Assembly (NCBI RefSeq): GCF_000423225.1
Contig: NZ_KE383991.1
Location: 692,217-756,216, forward strand
Length of the DNA: 64,000 bases
From: Kaistia adipata DSM 17808
GTDB taxonomy: Bacteria > Pseudomonadota > Alphaproteobacteria > Rhizobiales > Kaistiaceae
Reading direction: 5' to 3'
The translations under genes were made by a program, and so were the position numbers. Below the pieces are notes generated by a model. That model was given only the letters and a program-made list of their open reading frames with translations. It did no database searches and was not told where the DNA came from. Shown here one piece after another: positions 43,959 through 52,622 of the stretch (position 1 is the first letter of the stretch; every line of letters begins with the position of its first letter).

Positions 43959-44929
43959 GGCGCCGCGGCGGGCGCCGGCTCAGCCGGAGCCGGAGCGGCG
44001 GCCGCGGGAGCCGCCGCCGGGGCAGGACGGCCCGGCGTGGCGTTCTGCGGCACCGGCAGGGCGTTGCCGCTCGGATCGGTCAGGTAGCGGAAGAAGGGCG
44101 AGGACGGCGAAATCACCATCCGAGTCGTGCCGCTCTTCATGCCGTCCTGGTAGGCCTGCATCGACCGGTAGAACGAGAAGAAGTCCGGATCCTGCTCGAA
44201 CGCCGCCGCGAAGATGCGATTGCGCTCGGCGTCGCCGTCACCCTTGATCTCCTCGGCCTGGCGGTTGGCGTCGGCGACGATGACGGTCGCCTGCCTGTCG
44301 GCCTGGGCGCGGATGGTCCGGGCCGCCTGCTCGCCCTGCGCGCGGATGTCCGTCGCCTCGCGCTGGCGTTCCGTCTGCATGCGCTGGTAGACGGCCTGGC
44401 TGTTCTCCGGCGGGAGGTCGGCGCGACGGATGCGGACGTCGACGACGTCGACGCCGAGGCTGCGGCCCTCGCGCTGCACCTGCTCGGTGATCTGGCGCAT
44501 CAGCGGCGCGCGACCGTCGCGCACGATGTTGCTGAAGTCCATCTGGCCGGCCGCGCCGCGGATCGCCGAGTTCAGGATCACGGCGAGCCGCGATTCCGCG
44601 ACCTGCACCGAACCGGCCGCCTGGTAGAACAGCAGCGGATCGGTGATCTTGAAGCGACCGAAGGCGTCCATCACGAGACGCTTGCGGTCACGCGCGATGA
44701 CCTCGATCGGCGGCGAGTCGATGTCGAGCAGGCGCTTGTCCAGGAACACGACATTGTCGATCAGCGGAACCTTGGCATAGAGGCCCGGCGACGTGACGAC
44801 GCGAACGGGATTGCCGAAACGCAGCACCAGCGCCTGCTGGGTCTGGTCGACGATGAACAGGCCCGTGTAGCCGATGATCGCGACGATGATGATGATGACG
44901 AGGCCGAGCCCGCCGAAAATGCGACCCAT
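43955..44929 (-). CDS. hflC: Membrane protease modulator HflC
   Basis: A 324-residue band-7 (SPFH) protein that forms a large membrane cage with HflK around the FtsH protease. ATG 44929 overlaps the hflK stop by one base (TGATG). One N-terminal membrane helix, GLGLVIIIIVAIIGYTGLFI, then the SPFH domain (VDQTQQALVLRFGNPVRVVT). The C terminus carries an unusually long Pro/Ala tail (PGRPAPAAAPAAAAPAPAEP and on), about 30 residues of low complexity. Confidence 0.93.
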   Translation of the reverse strand: MGRIFGGLGLVIIIIVAIIGYTGLFIVDQTQQALVLRFGNPVRVVTSPGLYAKVPLIDNVVFLDKRLLDIDSPPIEVIARDRKRLVMDAFGRFKITDPLLFYQAAGSVQVAESRLAVILNSAIRGAAGQMDFSNIVRDGRAPLMRQITEQVQREGRSLGVDVVDVRIRRADLPPENSQAVYQRMQTERQREATDIRAQGEQAARTIRAQADRQATVIVADANRQAEEIKGDGDAERNRIFAAAFEQDPDFFSFYRSMQAYQDGMKSGTTRMVISPSSPFFRYLTDPSGNALPVPQNATPGRPAPAAAPAAAAPAPAEPAPAAAP

Positions 44930-46056
44930 CACTGCGAGCCTCCCTGCTTGGCGGCTGCGGGCGCGCCCTGCAAGGCAGGCAACGGCATGTACGGCACCAC
45001 CCCACTTCCCTTCTCGTCGACGATGATCTTGTCCATGTCGGCGAAGACGCCGGACAGCGTGTCGAGATAGATGCGCTCACGCGTCACGGCGGGCGCCGCC
45101 TTGTACGACTCGTAGACCTTGGAGAAACGGTCGGCCTGACCGGTCGCCTCGGCGACGATCTGGTCGCGATAGGCGTTGGCCGCCTCGACGATCTGCGAGG
45201 CCTGGCCGCGCGCGCCGGGAATGACGCGGTTGGCGTAGGTCTGCGCCTCGTTCTGGACGCGGTCCTGGTCCTGCTCGGCCGCCTGCACGTCGCGGAACGA
45301 GTCGATGACCTCCGCCGGCGGACCGACGTTCAGGAGCTGCACCTGGGTGATCTGGATGCCGGCGCCATACTGGTTCAGCTTGGCCTGCATCAGTTCCTGG
45401 GCCGACGTCTGGATGCCGAGGCGCTCCTCGGTCAGCACGCGGTCGATATTGGACCGACCGATGATCTCGCGCATGACGCTCTCGGCGGTCGCCTTCACCG
45501 TGCCTTCGGGGTTCTGGATGTTGAACAGGAAGTCGCTCGCATTGTCGATGACCCAGAAGACGGCGAAATCGACGTCGACGATATTCTCGTCGCCGGTCAG
45601 CATCAGGCTTTCCTGCGGCACGTCGCGGCCACTCGAGGCCGTATTGCGATCATCCTGGATCGTGCCGACCGTCGTGCGGTTCACGCGCGTGACCTGCGGC
45701 GTGTACACGGCCTCGATCGGGTAAGGCAGCCGGAAATTCAGGCCGGGAGGCGCGCTGCGCTGGTACTCGCCGAAGCGCAGAACCACGCCCTGCTCGTCCG
45801 GCTCGACGCGGAAGGTGAAGAAATTATAGGCCAGGAACGCGGCGACCACTGCCAGGATGGCGATGAACAAGATCGGATTGAAGCCGCCACTGGATCCGCC
45901 GCCACCGGGCAGAACCTGTTTCAGCTTATCCTGGCTGCGGCGAAGGAGTTCCTCGAGATCCGGCGGATTGGGGCCGTTGCCGCGCGGGCCCTGGCCCCAG
46001 GGGCCGCCATTGCCGCCGCCCTTCCATCCGCCGCCCGTCTGGTTGCTCCAGGGCAT
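44929..46056 (-). CDS. hflK: Membrane protease modulator HflK
   Basis: A 375-residue partner of HflC. The N-terminal 55 residues are Gly/Pro-rich and cytoplasmic (MPWSNQTGGGWKGGGNGGPW). One membrane helix (ILFIAILAVVAAFLAYNFFT) precedes the SPFH domain (FRVEPDEQGVVLRFGEYQRS). The long helix NEAQTYANRVIPGARGQASQ continues into VEAANAYRDQIVAEATGQAD, as usual for the family. Coupled to hflC by a one-base overlap. Confidence 0.93.
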   Translation of the reverse strand: MPWSNQTGGGWKGGGNGGPWGQGPRGNGPNPPDLEELLRRSQDKLKQVLPGGGGSSGGFNPILFIAILAVVAAFLAYNFFTFRVEPDEQGVVLRFGEYQRSAPPGLNFRLPYPIEAVYTPQVTRVNRTTVGTIQDDRNTASSGRDVPQESLMLTGDENIVDVDFAVFWVIDNASDFLFNIQNPEGTVKATAESVMREIIGRSNIDRVLTEERLGIQTSAQELMQAKLNQYGAGIQITQVQLLNVGPPAEVIDSFRDVQAAEQDQDRVQNEAQTYANRVIPGARGQASQIVEAANAYRDQIVAEATGQADRFSKVYESYKAAPAVTRERIYLDTLSGVFADMDKIIVDEKGSGVVPYMPLPALQGAPAAAKQGGSQ

Positions 46057-46219
46057 CTTCGCTCCTTAGTTGTCGATCAATAGGGAAGGCGTACCTGCCC
46101 CCGCCCATCGAAGCAAGAGAGCCCCGGAGATGCGGCCACTGCAGGGCCTCAGCAGGGCAGGAAGTGGTGTGCCGGGCCCGCGCTTTCAACGCGTTCCCGG
46201 CGAATATCCACCAGCTAGA

Positions 46220-46717
46220 TCATGTTCCGCGACGCGAATAGATCACGAAGCGGCTCGGCGCGCTGTCGGCCGGCCCGGCCGGAACGTCCTCGCTGGCCAC
46301 GACGTCCCAGACGGCCGGATCGATCTCCGGGAAGTGGGCATCGCCGTCCGGCGTCGCCGCGACATGGGTGATGTAGAGCCGCTCCGCCCGCCCGATGAAT
46401 GCACGGTAGATCTCGCCACCGCCGACCACCATCACCTCCTCGGCCGATCCGGCCGCCGCGAGCGCGGCGTCGAGATCCGGCACCACGGTCACGCCGTCGG
46501 CGGCGAACGCGTCGTCGCGCGAGACCACGATGTTCTGCCGGTTCGGCAACGGCCGTCCGATCGACGCGAAGGTCTTGCGCCCCATCACCACCGGCTTGCC
46601 GGTGGTGATCGCCTTGAAGCGCTTGAGATCGGTCGACAGCTTCCACGGCATGTCGCCATCACGCCCGATGACACCGTTTTCGGCGACCGCCGCGATGAGG
46701 GAAAGCCGCGCCGTCAT
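46220..46717 (-). CDS. folA: Dihydrofolate reductase
   Basis: Reduces dihydrofolate to tetrahydrofolate with NADPH. 165 residues from ATG 46717, normal for bacterial FolA. Signatures: LIAAVAENGVIGRDGDMPWK (substrate loop with Asp in DMPW), GKPVVMGRKTFASIGRPLPN (cofactor site), and VMVVGGGEIYRAFI. It overlaps the preceding yqhA-like gene by ATGA. thyA, whose product generates dihydrofolate, is 2.3 kb upstream on the same strand. Confidence 0.95.
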   Translation of the reverse strand: MTARLSLIAAVAENGVIGRDGDMPWKLSTDLKRFKAITTGKPVVMGRKTFASIGRPLPNRQNIVVSRDDAFAADGVTVVPDLDAALAAAGSAEEVMVVGGGEIYRAFIGRAERLYITHVAATPDGDAHFPEIDPAVWDVVASEDVPAGPADSAPSRFVIYSRRGT

Positions 46718-47307
46718 TCCGCCTGCGGCAGCGCCGCCCCCTTGGACGCGCCCTTGGCCACGCCCTTCGCCTTCTTGGCATCGTCGTCCGCCGGCGCCTT
46801 GCCGCCGGCCGAGATCCGGTCGACGGTCGCCAGCAGCAGCGCTGAAAGCACGAAAGTCATGTGCAGGATGGTCGACCACATGATCTTGTCGTTGGTGTAT
46901 TCGTTGGCGTTCAGGAACACCTGCAGCAGGTGGATCGACGAGATCGCGACGATCGACGACGCCACCTTGATCTTCAGGCTGCCGGAATCGAGCTTGCCGA
47001 GCCAGGAGAGGTCATGGCCCGCGTCGTCGAAGCGGCTGACATAGTTCTCGTAGGACGAGATCATCACCATGACGACGAGGCTCGCCACCAGCGCGGCATC
47101 GATCAGGCCGAGCATGGCAAGGATCATGTCGGATTCGTCGTAGACGAACACGTTCATGGCGACCTTCCAGAATTTCGCCAGGAAGGAGGCGGCGTAGAGA
47201 ACGAGGGCGGCGCCGAGGCCACCGTAGAAGATCACCAGCAGCCATCGGGCCGACATGATGAGCTTTTCGATCGAGGTCTCGAAGGATTTCAAGGGAGAAA
47301 GCTCCAT
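46714..47307 (-). CDS. YqhA / UPF0114 (TIGR00645) family membrane protein
   Basis: A 197-residue inner-membrane protein with about four helices: WLLVIFYGGLGAALVLYAAS, ILAMLGLIDAALVASLVVMV, VASSIVAISSIHLLQVFLNA and ILHMTFVLSALLLATVDRIS. SRFDDAGHDLSWLGKLDSGS and KIKVASSIVAISSIHLL are family signatures. The C terminus is a 30-residue Lys/Ala-rich tail that may not be conserved. Function unknown. Overlaps folA. Confidence 0.85.
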   Translation of the reverse strand: MELSPLKSFETSIEKLIMSARWLLVIFYGGLGAALVLYAASFLAKFWKVAMNVFVYDESDMILAMLGLIDAALVASLVVMVMISSYENYVSRFDDAGHDLSWLGKLDSGSLKIKVASSIVAISSIHLLQVFLNANEYTNDKIMWSTILHMTFVLSALLLATVDRISAGGKAPADDDAKKAKGVAKGASKGAALPQAE

Positions 47308-47331
47308 GGGTGCAATGGCCGCATATACGGA

Positions 47332-47847
47332 TCACAGGGCCGCTTCGCCAACCCTCCCTGCCTGCAAAATCGTGCCGCCGAGACGATTCAGTGCCTCGCC
47401 CTCGACGCGGCAGCGCTGCCACTCGACCAGGCGGCGCGCGCCCTGCGCCTCGTAGAAGGCGATCGACGGCGCGTTCCAGTCGAGCACCGACCATTCGTAA
47501 CGCCCGAGCCCCTCGGCGACGCAGCGCTGCGCGAGGCTCGCCAGCAAGGCCTTGCCGATGCCGTGACCGCGAAAATCCGGCTGCACGAACAGGTCCTCGA
47601 GATAGATGCCGTGGCGGCCCTGGAAGGTCGAGAAAGTGTAGAACCAGAGCGCGAAACCGGCCGGTTCGCCCTGCCACTCGGCGATCGAGCAGAACACGCG
47701 CGGGGCCGGCCCGAACAGGGCTGCGTCCAGTGCGGCGGCATCGGTCTCGACCTCGTGCGCCAGTCGCTCGTATTCGGCCAGCGCCTTGACGAATTCGAGC
47801 ACCAGCGGCGCGTCGCCGGGCTTCGCGGCGCGGAGGGTCAGGGTCAT
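47332..47847 (-). CDS. GNAT acetyltransferase, diamine-acetyltransferase-like
   Basis: A 171-residue acetyltransferase. It opens MTLTLRAAKPGDAPLVLEFV and shows HGIYLEDLFVQPDFRGHGIG (acetyl-CoA binding, V-x-P-x-x-R-G-x-G-I-G) and WSVLDWNAPSIAFYEAQGAR (second signature). The E-x-x-F-V-x-P pattern and YLEDLFV are shared with spermidine/diamine acetyltransferases. It lies 24 bases upstream of the yqhA-like start in the same minus-strand string. Confidence 0.85.
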   Translation of the reverse strand: MTLTLRAAKPGDAPLVLEFVKALAEYERLAHEVETDAAALDAALFGPAPRVFCSIAEWQGEPAGFALWFYTFSTFQGRHGIYLEDLFVQPDFRGHGIGKALLASLAQRCVAEGLGRYEWSVLDWNAPSIAFYEAQGARRLVEWQRCRVEGEALNRLGGTILQAGRVGEAAL

Positions 47848-47859
47848 CTCGGTTCCTCG

Positions 47860-48882
47860 TCAGGGTTCGCGCGGGGCGAGGATCATGATGTCGAGATCCT
47901 GCCGCGGCTCGAAATCGGTCATCACCACCTCGAACTGCGTCGGGCTGATCTTCTTCACGCCCTCGGCGCAGAACGAGACCAGGTTCTTCGGCGCGCCCTT
48001 GTCGACCACGAGGCGGAACCTGGCGATCGGCCCGGCCCAGTTGCTGCCGGTGCGCAGGATGTAGCCGATGCGGTTCTCGAACAGGTTGTTGCCGCCATCG
48101 GCGGTCAGGCCGGCCCGCGCCGCCTTCAGGAAGGCCTCGTCCATGCAGTATTTCTGCCGATAGGGCTCGAACCAGGGCTCGGACTGCGCTTCCGGCGCGA
48201 CGAAGGAGACGTCGGCGCTCTGGCCGACGCTCGGCTTGTAGCTGTGCTCGACCGCCAGCTTCCTGCCTGCCGGAAAAGTCTGCTCGCGATAGAACACCGT
48301 CGACAGCAGCCAGTTCGGGGCGAGATGCTTCACCATCCCGTTGCCGTCATTGTCGTATTCGTCGATCGCGGCAAGGCCGAGCCGCACCAGCCTGTCCTTG
48401 TCGGCCTGCGGCAGCGCGTCGAGCGCCTTGCGCGTCTCGTCGAGATGCAGCGCCAGCGGCACGCCGAGCTCTTCCAGAAGCGCCGTCTGGTCGATGCCGA
48501 GCGCAAAGGCGCGCTGCTGCGCCTTGGTCTCGACCGGCTTTCCCTCCACCAGCGTCTTGAAGCCGAGGAAGTTCACGGGCTCCTCGACCGGGATCGAGGC
48601 CATGAAATCGATGCTGCCCTGGATGACCGGCAGCGGAAACGCGACGAGCGTGGTGATGTCGTGGTCGGCGTGGTTCTCGAAGGTGTAGCGGACGCGGACC
48701 TCGTCGAGCGAGATGAAGAGATCCTCCGACTGCATCTCGATGTCCTCGGTGAGGACGTAGACGAGGCCGCCGGCGGCGAGCGCCGCGGTCGAGTCGTTAG
48801 CCGACGCCGGCACGGCCGGCATCGCGGCGGCGAACATCAGGGCAAGGCCGGTGACGGCGAGGCGGGTCTCGAGGGCGCGCAT
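47860..48882 (-). CDS. DUF4424 family secreted protein
   Basis: A 340-residue protein with a signal peptide (TRLAVTGLALMFAAAMPAVP, ending SASA-like near PASAN). The mature start NDSTAALAAGGLVYVLTEDI followed by EMQSEDLFISLDEVRVRYTF is the DUF4424 signature. The rest includes FYREQTFPAGRKLAVEHSYK, suggesting an envelope beta-sandwich. Function unknown. The GNAT gene follows after 12 bases. Confidence 0.85.
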   Translation of the reverse strand: MRALETRLAVTGLALMFAAAMPAVPASANDSTAALAAGGLVYVLTEDIEMQSEDLFISLDEVRVRYTFENHADHDITTLVAFPLPVIQGSIDFMASIPVEEPVNFLGFKTLVEGKPVETKAQQRAFALGIDQTALLEELGVPLALHLDETRKALDALPQADKDRLVRLGLAAIDEYDNDGNGMVKHLAPNWLLSTVFYREQTFPAGRKLAVEHSYKPSVGQSADVSFVAPEAQSEPWFEPYRQKYCMDEAFLKAARAGLTADGGNNLFENRIGYILRTGSNWAGPIARFRLVVDKGAPKNLVSFCAEGVKKISPTQFEVVMTDFEPRQDLDIMILAPREP

Positions 48883-48972
48883 GGCAGAAGGCTCCAGCCG
48901 TTCACGATACGTCCGGTCTAGCAGGCGGCGCCGCCGACGGTCGAGCGCTCCGCCCGGCCGTCGTGATGCCGG

Positions 48973-49767
48973 TCACACGGCGATCGGCGCCTTGATGGCC
49001 GGGTCGGGATCATAGCCGACGAGCTCGAAATCGGCGTAGCGGAAATCCTCGATGCGACGGACGTCCGGATTGATCTTCATCGTCGGCAGCGGCTTCGGCG
49101 TGCGCGAGAGCTGCAGCCGGGCCTGGTCGAGGTGATTGAGGTAGAGATGAGCGTCGCCGAAGGTGTGGACGAAATCGCCGGGCTTCAGTCCCGTCACCTG
49201 CGCCACCATCATCGTCAGCAGCGCATAGGAGGCGATGTTGAACGGCACACCGAGGAAAATGTCGGCCGAACGCTGATAGAGCTGGCAGGAGAGCCGCCCC
49301 TCCGCGACGTAGAACTGGAAGAGGCTGTGACAGGGCGGCAGCGCCATGTCGTCCACCTCGGCCGGGTTCCAGGCCGAGACGATCAGCCGGCGCGAATCCG
49401 GCTTGTTGCGGATCATCTCGATGACGTTGGCGAGTTGGTCGATCGTACGCCCGTCCGGCGCCGGCCAGGAGCGCCACTGCGCGCCATAGACCGGGCCGAG
49501 GTCGCCATTCTCGTCGGCCCACTCGTCCCAGATCGAGACGCCGTTTTCCTTCAGGTAGCGGATGTTGGTGTCGCCGGCGATGAACCAGAGCAGTTCGTGG
49601 ATGATCGACTTCAGATGCGCCTTCTTGGTCGTCACCAGTGGGAAGCCGGCGCCGAGATCGAAGCGCATCTGGTGGCCGAACACGGAGAGCGTGCCGGTGC
49701 CGGTGCGGTCTTCCTTGCGGACGCCGGTGTCCAGCACGTGCTGCATGAGGTCGAGATACTGGCGCAT
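48973..49767 (-). CDS. thyA: Thymidylate synthase
   Basis: Converts dUMP to dTMP using methylenetetrahydrofolate. 264 residues from ATG 49767, exactly the length of E. coli ThyA. The opening is [20 protein letters not shown]. The catalytic Cys is in [16 protein letters not shown], and the nucleotide-binding [20 protein letters not shown] is complete. It heads the minus-strand cluster that includes folA, which recycles its product dihydrofolate. Confidence 0.96.
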   Translation of the reverse strand: MRQYLDLMQHVLDTGVRKEDRTGTGTLSVFGHQMRFDLGAGFPLVTTKKAHLKSIIHELLWFIAGDTNIRYLKENGVSIWDEWADENGDLGPVYGAQWRSWPAPDGRTIDQLANVIEMIRNKPDSRRLIVSAWNPAEVDDMALPPCHSLFQFYVAEGRLSCQLYQRSADIFLGVPFNIASYALLTMMVAQVTGLKPGDFVHTFGDAHLYLNHLDQARLQLSRTPKPLPTMKINPDVRRIEDFRYADFELVGYDPDPAIKAPIAV

Positions 49768-49919
49768 GGATGGGTCCGGACGATTCGATTCGAGGTTTTC
49801 GCGATCATACAGCCGCGCGGCGGCCGGATCAGGGATTTGCACGAAACCCGGCTCTGCGATCAACTGCGGCGAGCCGGTGCCGGGCATGACGATTCCGGAA
49901 CGGACGCAGGAGCGACCGC

Positions 49920-50510
49920 ATGTCCCAGACCATCGCCAATCCCGATGTCTATCTGCATGTCCGCGTCATCATCGGCATCATCCTGGGCCTGAGCGTCTCG
50001 CGCCTGCTCAACGGCGTCAGCCGCTTCGCCCAGCATCCGCTCCGCAACAAGGTGTTCGCGACGCATCTGATCTGGGTGACGTTCGCCTTTCTCTGCGTCG
50101 TGCATTTCTGGTGGTTCGAGTTCTATCTCACCTCGGTCCACCTCTGGACGTTCGAGCTCTATATTTTCATCATCATCTACTCGAGCCTCTACTTCGTCCT
50201 CTGCGCCATCCTGTTTCCCGACAGCCTGGCGGAGTATTCCGGCTATGACGACTACTTCATGTCGCGGCGGAAGTGGTTCTACGGGCTGATCGCCGTGATC
50301 TTCCTGGTCGATCTCGTCGACACCGCCATCAAGGGCAGCGCCCACTTCCACTCCTTCGGCATCGTCTATCCGGCCCGCAACCTGATCTATGCGGGCATGG
50401 CGATCGTGGCGATGTTCGTCAGCGACAAGCGCTTCCATCTCGCGATCGCCATCTGCGCCCTCGCCTTCCAGGTGTTCTGGATCCTGCGCGCCTTCTCGAC
50501 GCTGCAGTAA
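49920..50510 (+). CDS. Multi-helix membrane protein of unknown function
   Basis: A 196-residue protein with about six hydrophobic segments and a high aromatic content ([20 protein letters not shown], then [20 protein letters not shown]). ATG 49920 follows a GGAGCGA. No family recognised. It is divergent from thyA and convergent with the MFS gene, the stops being nine bases apart. Confidence 0.7.
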   Translation: MSQTIANPDVYLHVRVIIGIILGLSVSRLLNGVSRFAQHPLRNKVFATHLIWVTFAFLCVVHFWWFEFYLTSVHLWTFELYIFIIIYSSLYFVLCAILFPDSLAEYSGYDDYFMSRRKWFYGLIAVIFLVDLVDTAIKGSAHFHSFGIVYPARNLIYAGMAIVAMFVSDKRFHLAIAICALAFQVFWILRAFSTLQ

Positions 50511-50512
50511 GA

Positions 50513-50533
50513 CGCCGGCCTATTCGGCCGGCG
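50513..50533. terminator. Perfect hairpin between convergent genes
   Basis: CGCCGGCC pairs with GGCCGGCG around TATTC. It begins three bases after the membrane-protein stop and contains the stop codon of the MFS gene on the other strand. It lacks a T-run, so intrinsic termination is uncertain. Confidence 0.5.
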
Positions 50534-51725
50534 CCTCGACGATGCGTCCCCGCCGGCCGAGCGTCAGCTGGCCGAGCGTGAAGGCGATGATGCCGCAGGC
50601 GGCGATGCCGCTCACCATCGGCAGCGCCGTGCCGTCGATGAAGAGCCCGACCAGCGCCATCATCAGCGCGCCGGTCACCATCTGCAGCGTGCCCATCAGC
50701 GCCGATGCGGTGCCGGCGATCTCGCCATGCTCGTCGAGCGCGAGCACGGCCGAGGTCGGGATGACGAGGCCGAGGAAGCCGTTGCCGATGAACAGCATGC
50801 CGATCAGCACGAACAGGCCGTCGATGCCCGCCGCCATCAGCAGCGCCAGGATCACCACGGCAGCCGCGAAGCCGGTCACGGCGAAGCGCATGACGCGGGC
50901 GAGCCCGTAGCGCCCGCCGAGCCGGCCGTTCAGCTGCGAGAAGCCGAAGAACGAGATCGCGTTGACCGAGAAGGCCAGGCTGTACTGGGTCGGCGTCAGC
51001 CCATAGTGCTGGATCAGCACGAAGGACGAATTGGCGAGATAGATGAAGAAGCTCGACATGCCGAAGGCGCCGATGAACACCAGCCCGAGGAAATGGCGGT
51101 CGCGCAGCAGCAGCCAGTAACCCGACATCGCGCTGCCGATGCCGCTCTCGACCCGCTGCTCCGGCGGCCGCGTCTCGGGCAGCGCGAAGGCGAGCAGCAG
51201 GATGCCGAGCAGCGACGCCACCATCATCAGCCAGAAGATCGCGCGCCAGGAAGCGATTGCGGTCACGCCGGTGCCGGCCAGCGGCGCCAGGATCGGTCCG
51301 ATCGAGAACACCAGCATCAGCAGCGACATCAGCCGCGCCGCCTCGTTGCCGGTATGCAGGTCGCGCACGACGGCGCGCGGCACCACCATGCCCGCGCAGG
51401 CGCCAAGCCCCTGCACGAAGCGGAAGGCGATCAGCGTCTCGACATTCGGCGCCAGCGCGCAGCCGATCGAGGCGCCCGCGAACAGGACGAGCCCGAAATA
51501 GAGGGGCGGCTTGCGGCCGAGCATGTCGGCGAGCGGCCCATAGACCAGCTGCCCGACGCCGACCGAGACGAAGAACGCCATCAGACTGCCCTGGATGGCC
51601 TCGATCGACGCGCCGAGATCGGTGCTGATGGTCGGCAGCGCCGGCAGGTACATGTCGATGGCGAAGGGGCCGATGACGCTGAGCAGGCCGAGGATGACCG
51701 CGTAGCGCAGCATGGAGGAAGTCAT
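50520..51725 (-). CDS. MFS transporter, Bcr/CflA drug-resistance family
   Basis: A 401-residue inner-membrane antiporter with about 12 helices. The opening MTSSMLRYAVILGLLSVIGP, then FAIDMYLPALPTISTDLGAS, carries the hallmark D-M-Y-L-P of Bcr/CflA. GPLADMLGRKPPLYFGLVLF is the loop 2-3 motif, and FRFVQGLGACAGMVVPRAVV the helix 4 motif. A palindrome-like site TAGTGGTTAACACACTA lies about 110 bases upstream of the start. Substrate unknown. Confidence 0.92.
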   Translation of the reverse strand: MTSSMLRYAVILGLLSVIGPFAIDMYLPALPTISTDLGASIEAIQGSLMAFFVSVGVGQLVYGPLADMLGRKPPLYFGLVLFAGASIGCALAPNVETLIAFRFVQGLGACAGMVVPRAVVRDLHTGNEAARLMSLLMLVFSIGPILAPLAGTGVTAIASWRAIFWLMMVASLLGILLLAFALPETRPPEQRVESGIGSAMSGYWLLLRDRHFLGLVFIGAFGMSSFFIYLANSSFVLIQHYGLTPTQYSLAFSVNAISFFGFSQLNGRLGGRYGLARVMRFAVTGFAAAVVILALLMAAGIDGLFVLIGMLFIGNGFLGLVIPTSAVLALDEHGEIAGTASALMGTLQMVTGALMMALVGLFIDGTALPMVSGIAACGIIAFTLGQLTLGRRGRIVEAPAE

Positions 51726-51835
51726 GGGGGCACCGTGAAAGCGACGAAAGGAACTCCGCCAACGGAAGCCGTTGCGAAGCGGGATTCTCTCAGATTTTGG
51801 ACAGCCGACCGGGCCGCAGCGCCGCGATCATTTTG

Positions 51836-51852
51836 TAGTGGTTAACACACTA
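51836..51852. promoter_or_regulatory. Palindrome-like operator candidate upstream of the MFS gene
   Basis: TAGTGGTTAACACACTA has inverted ends TAGTG / CACTA around GTTAAC, with one base out of register. Near-perfect dyads of this size and AT-rich centre are typical MarR/TetR operators. No regulator gene adjoins it, so the assignment is weak. Confidence 0.35.
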
Positions 51853-52123
51853 ATGATGGAGCCGCCCTGCTTCGTCAAGCGCTCATTGCCGAAACCGGGC
51901 CGCCTTTTCCCATGGCAACGCGACGGCATCCGCGCCAGCGCGACCCGGCAAAGGCGTATTCCGGTGTACATTCCGCCGCTTAGGGCGACGCGCTCGCCGA
52001 CCCACCCTTTTCAGCCCGGTTTCGATCGCCTATATCTGTCGTGCCGGCGCAAGTCGGCTATGGCGATAAACGGTCATCGAAATAAACCCATCGGACCCGG
52101 GGGCGGTACCCGGCGCCTCCACC

Positions 52124-52153
52124 CAAGCCCATCCATCGCAGATGGGTTTCGGC
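52124..52153 (+). other. Excised spacer of the permuted tmRNA precursor
   Basis: About 30 bases lie between the CC(A) end of the acceptor half and the 5' end of the coding half. They form a hairpin, CCCATC-n-GATGGG. In known permuted tmRNAs this loop is removed by RNases to give the two-piece molecule. Confidence 0.75.
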
Positions 52154-52237
52154 GGGGGCGAAATAGGATCGACGAGGGCGTAAAGGGTGTTCTTTCGCTC
52201 GGCATGGTACCGCCGTTATCGGACCAAATCTGTAGTT

Positions 52238-52276
52238 GCCAACGACAACTATGCTCCGGTGGCTGTTGCCGCGTAA
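52238..52276 (+). other. tmRNA tag reading frame (ANDNYAPVAVAA, then TAA)
   Basis: The resume codon GCC starts twelve codons that read ANDNYAPVAVAA before TAA. The AND start (for SspB and initial recognition) and hydrophobic VAA end (for ClpXP) fit known alphaproteobacterial tags. Confidence 0.92.
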
Positions 52277-52345
52277 GCGGTACCGGTACCGAAATAAAAG
52301 TCCTTGCGGGTAGCACCGTGTAGGCGGGGTCCGGAGGCACCTGGC

Positions 52346-52622
52346 AACAGAAGCCTCCACTTCTCTCCCCTTCCCGAAACTGTCGAATTTCTCGCCGCGC
52401 CCGTCCTGGCGCATGCGGCCGCGCCCAGAATCACCGCCTTCCACGGATGATGGCGGCCTTTTCGCGCGCTCCGCCCGGCACAGCCTTGACTTCTGGGGGC
52501 CGGAGATCGAGTTTTCAGCGCAACAAGGCTCGTCAGGGAGCCGGTATTAGCGCGGGTCCGCGGCATTGCCGCGCCGGGTGCCTGTTCGACCCCGACCGCA
52601 TGATTCTGGATAGTCGCCGTTC
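52346..52622. other. Spacer between tmRNA and sspB
   Basis: No gene seen. It contains a possible weak terminator (CACCGCC with GGCGG and then CCTTTTC, around 52432-52463) and otherwise GC-rich sequence. sspB probably has its own promoter here. Confidence 0.5.

Larger units (their letters stand above)
52040..52345 (+). ncRNA. ssrA: Two-piece (circularly permuted) tmRNA
   Basis: Rescues stalled ribosomes and tags the incomplete protein. The acceptor half comes first: a T-arm (CCGGG-n-CCCGG, 52098-52112) and the 3' acceptor strand CGCCTCC (52114-52120) followed by ACC. A spacer with a CCCATC/GATGGG hairpin (52124-52153) is excised. The coding half starts with the 5' acceptor strand GGGGGCG (52154-52160), which pairs with CGCCTCC including the G3.U70 pair required by alanyl-tRNA synthetase; then GGATCGACG and the tag reading frame at 52238-52276. 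The ends GTGCC (52041) and GGCAC (52336) also pair. This permuted layout is the alphaproteobacterial type. Outer boundaries are approximate. Confidence 0.93.

Noticed and set aside
51772-52444. Open frames on both strands over the ssrA region
   Set aside because: They cross the tmRNA structure, which explains the conservation-like features of the sequence; the encoded proteins look random.
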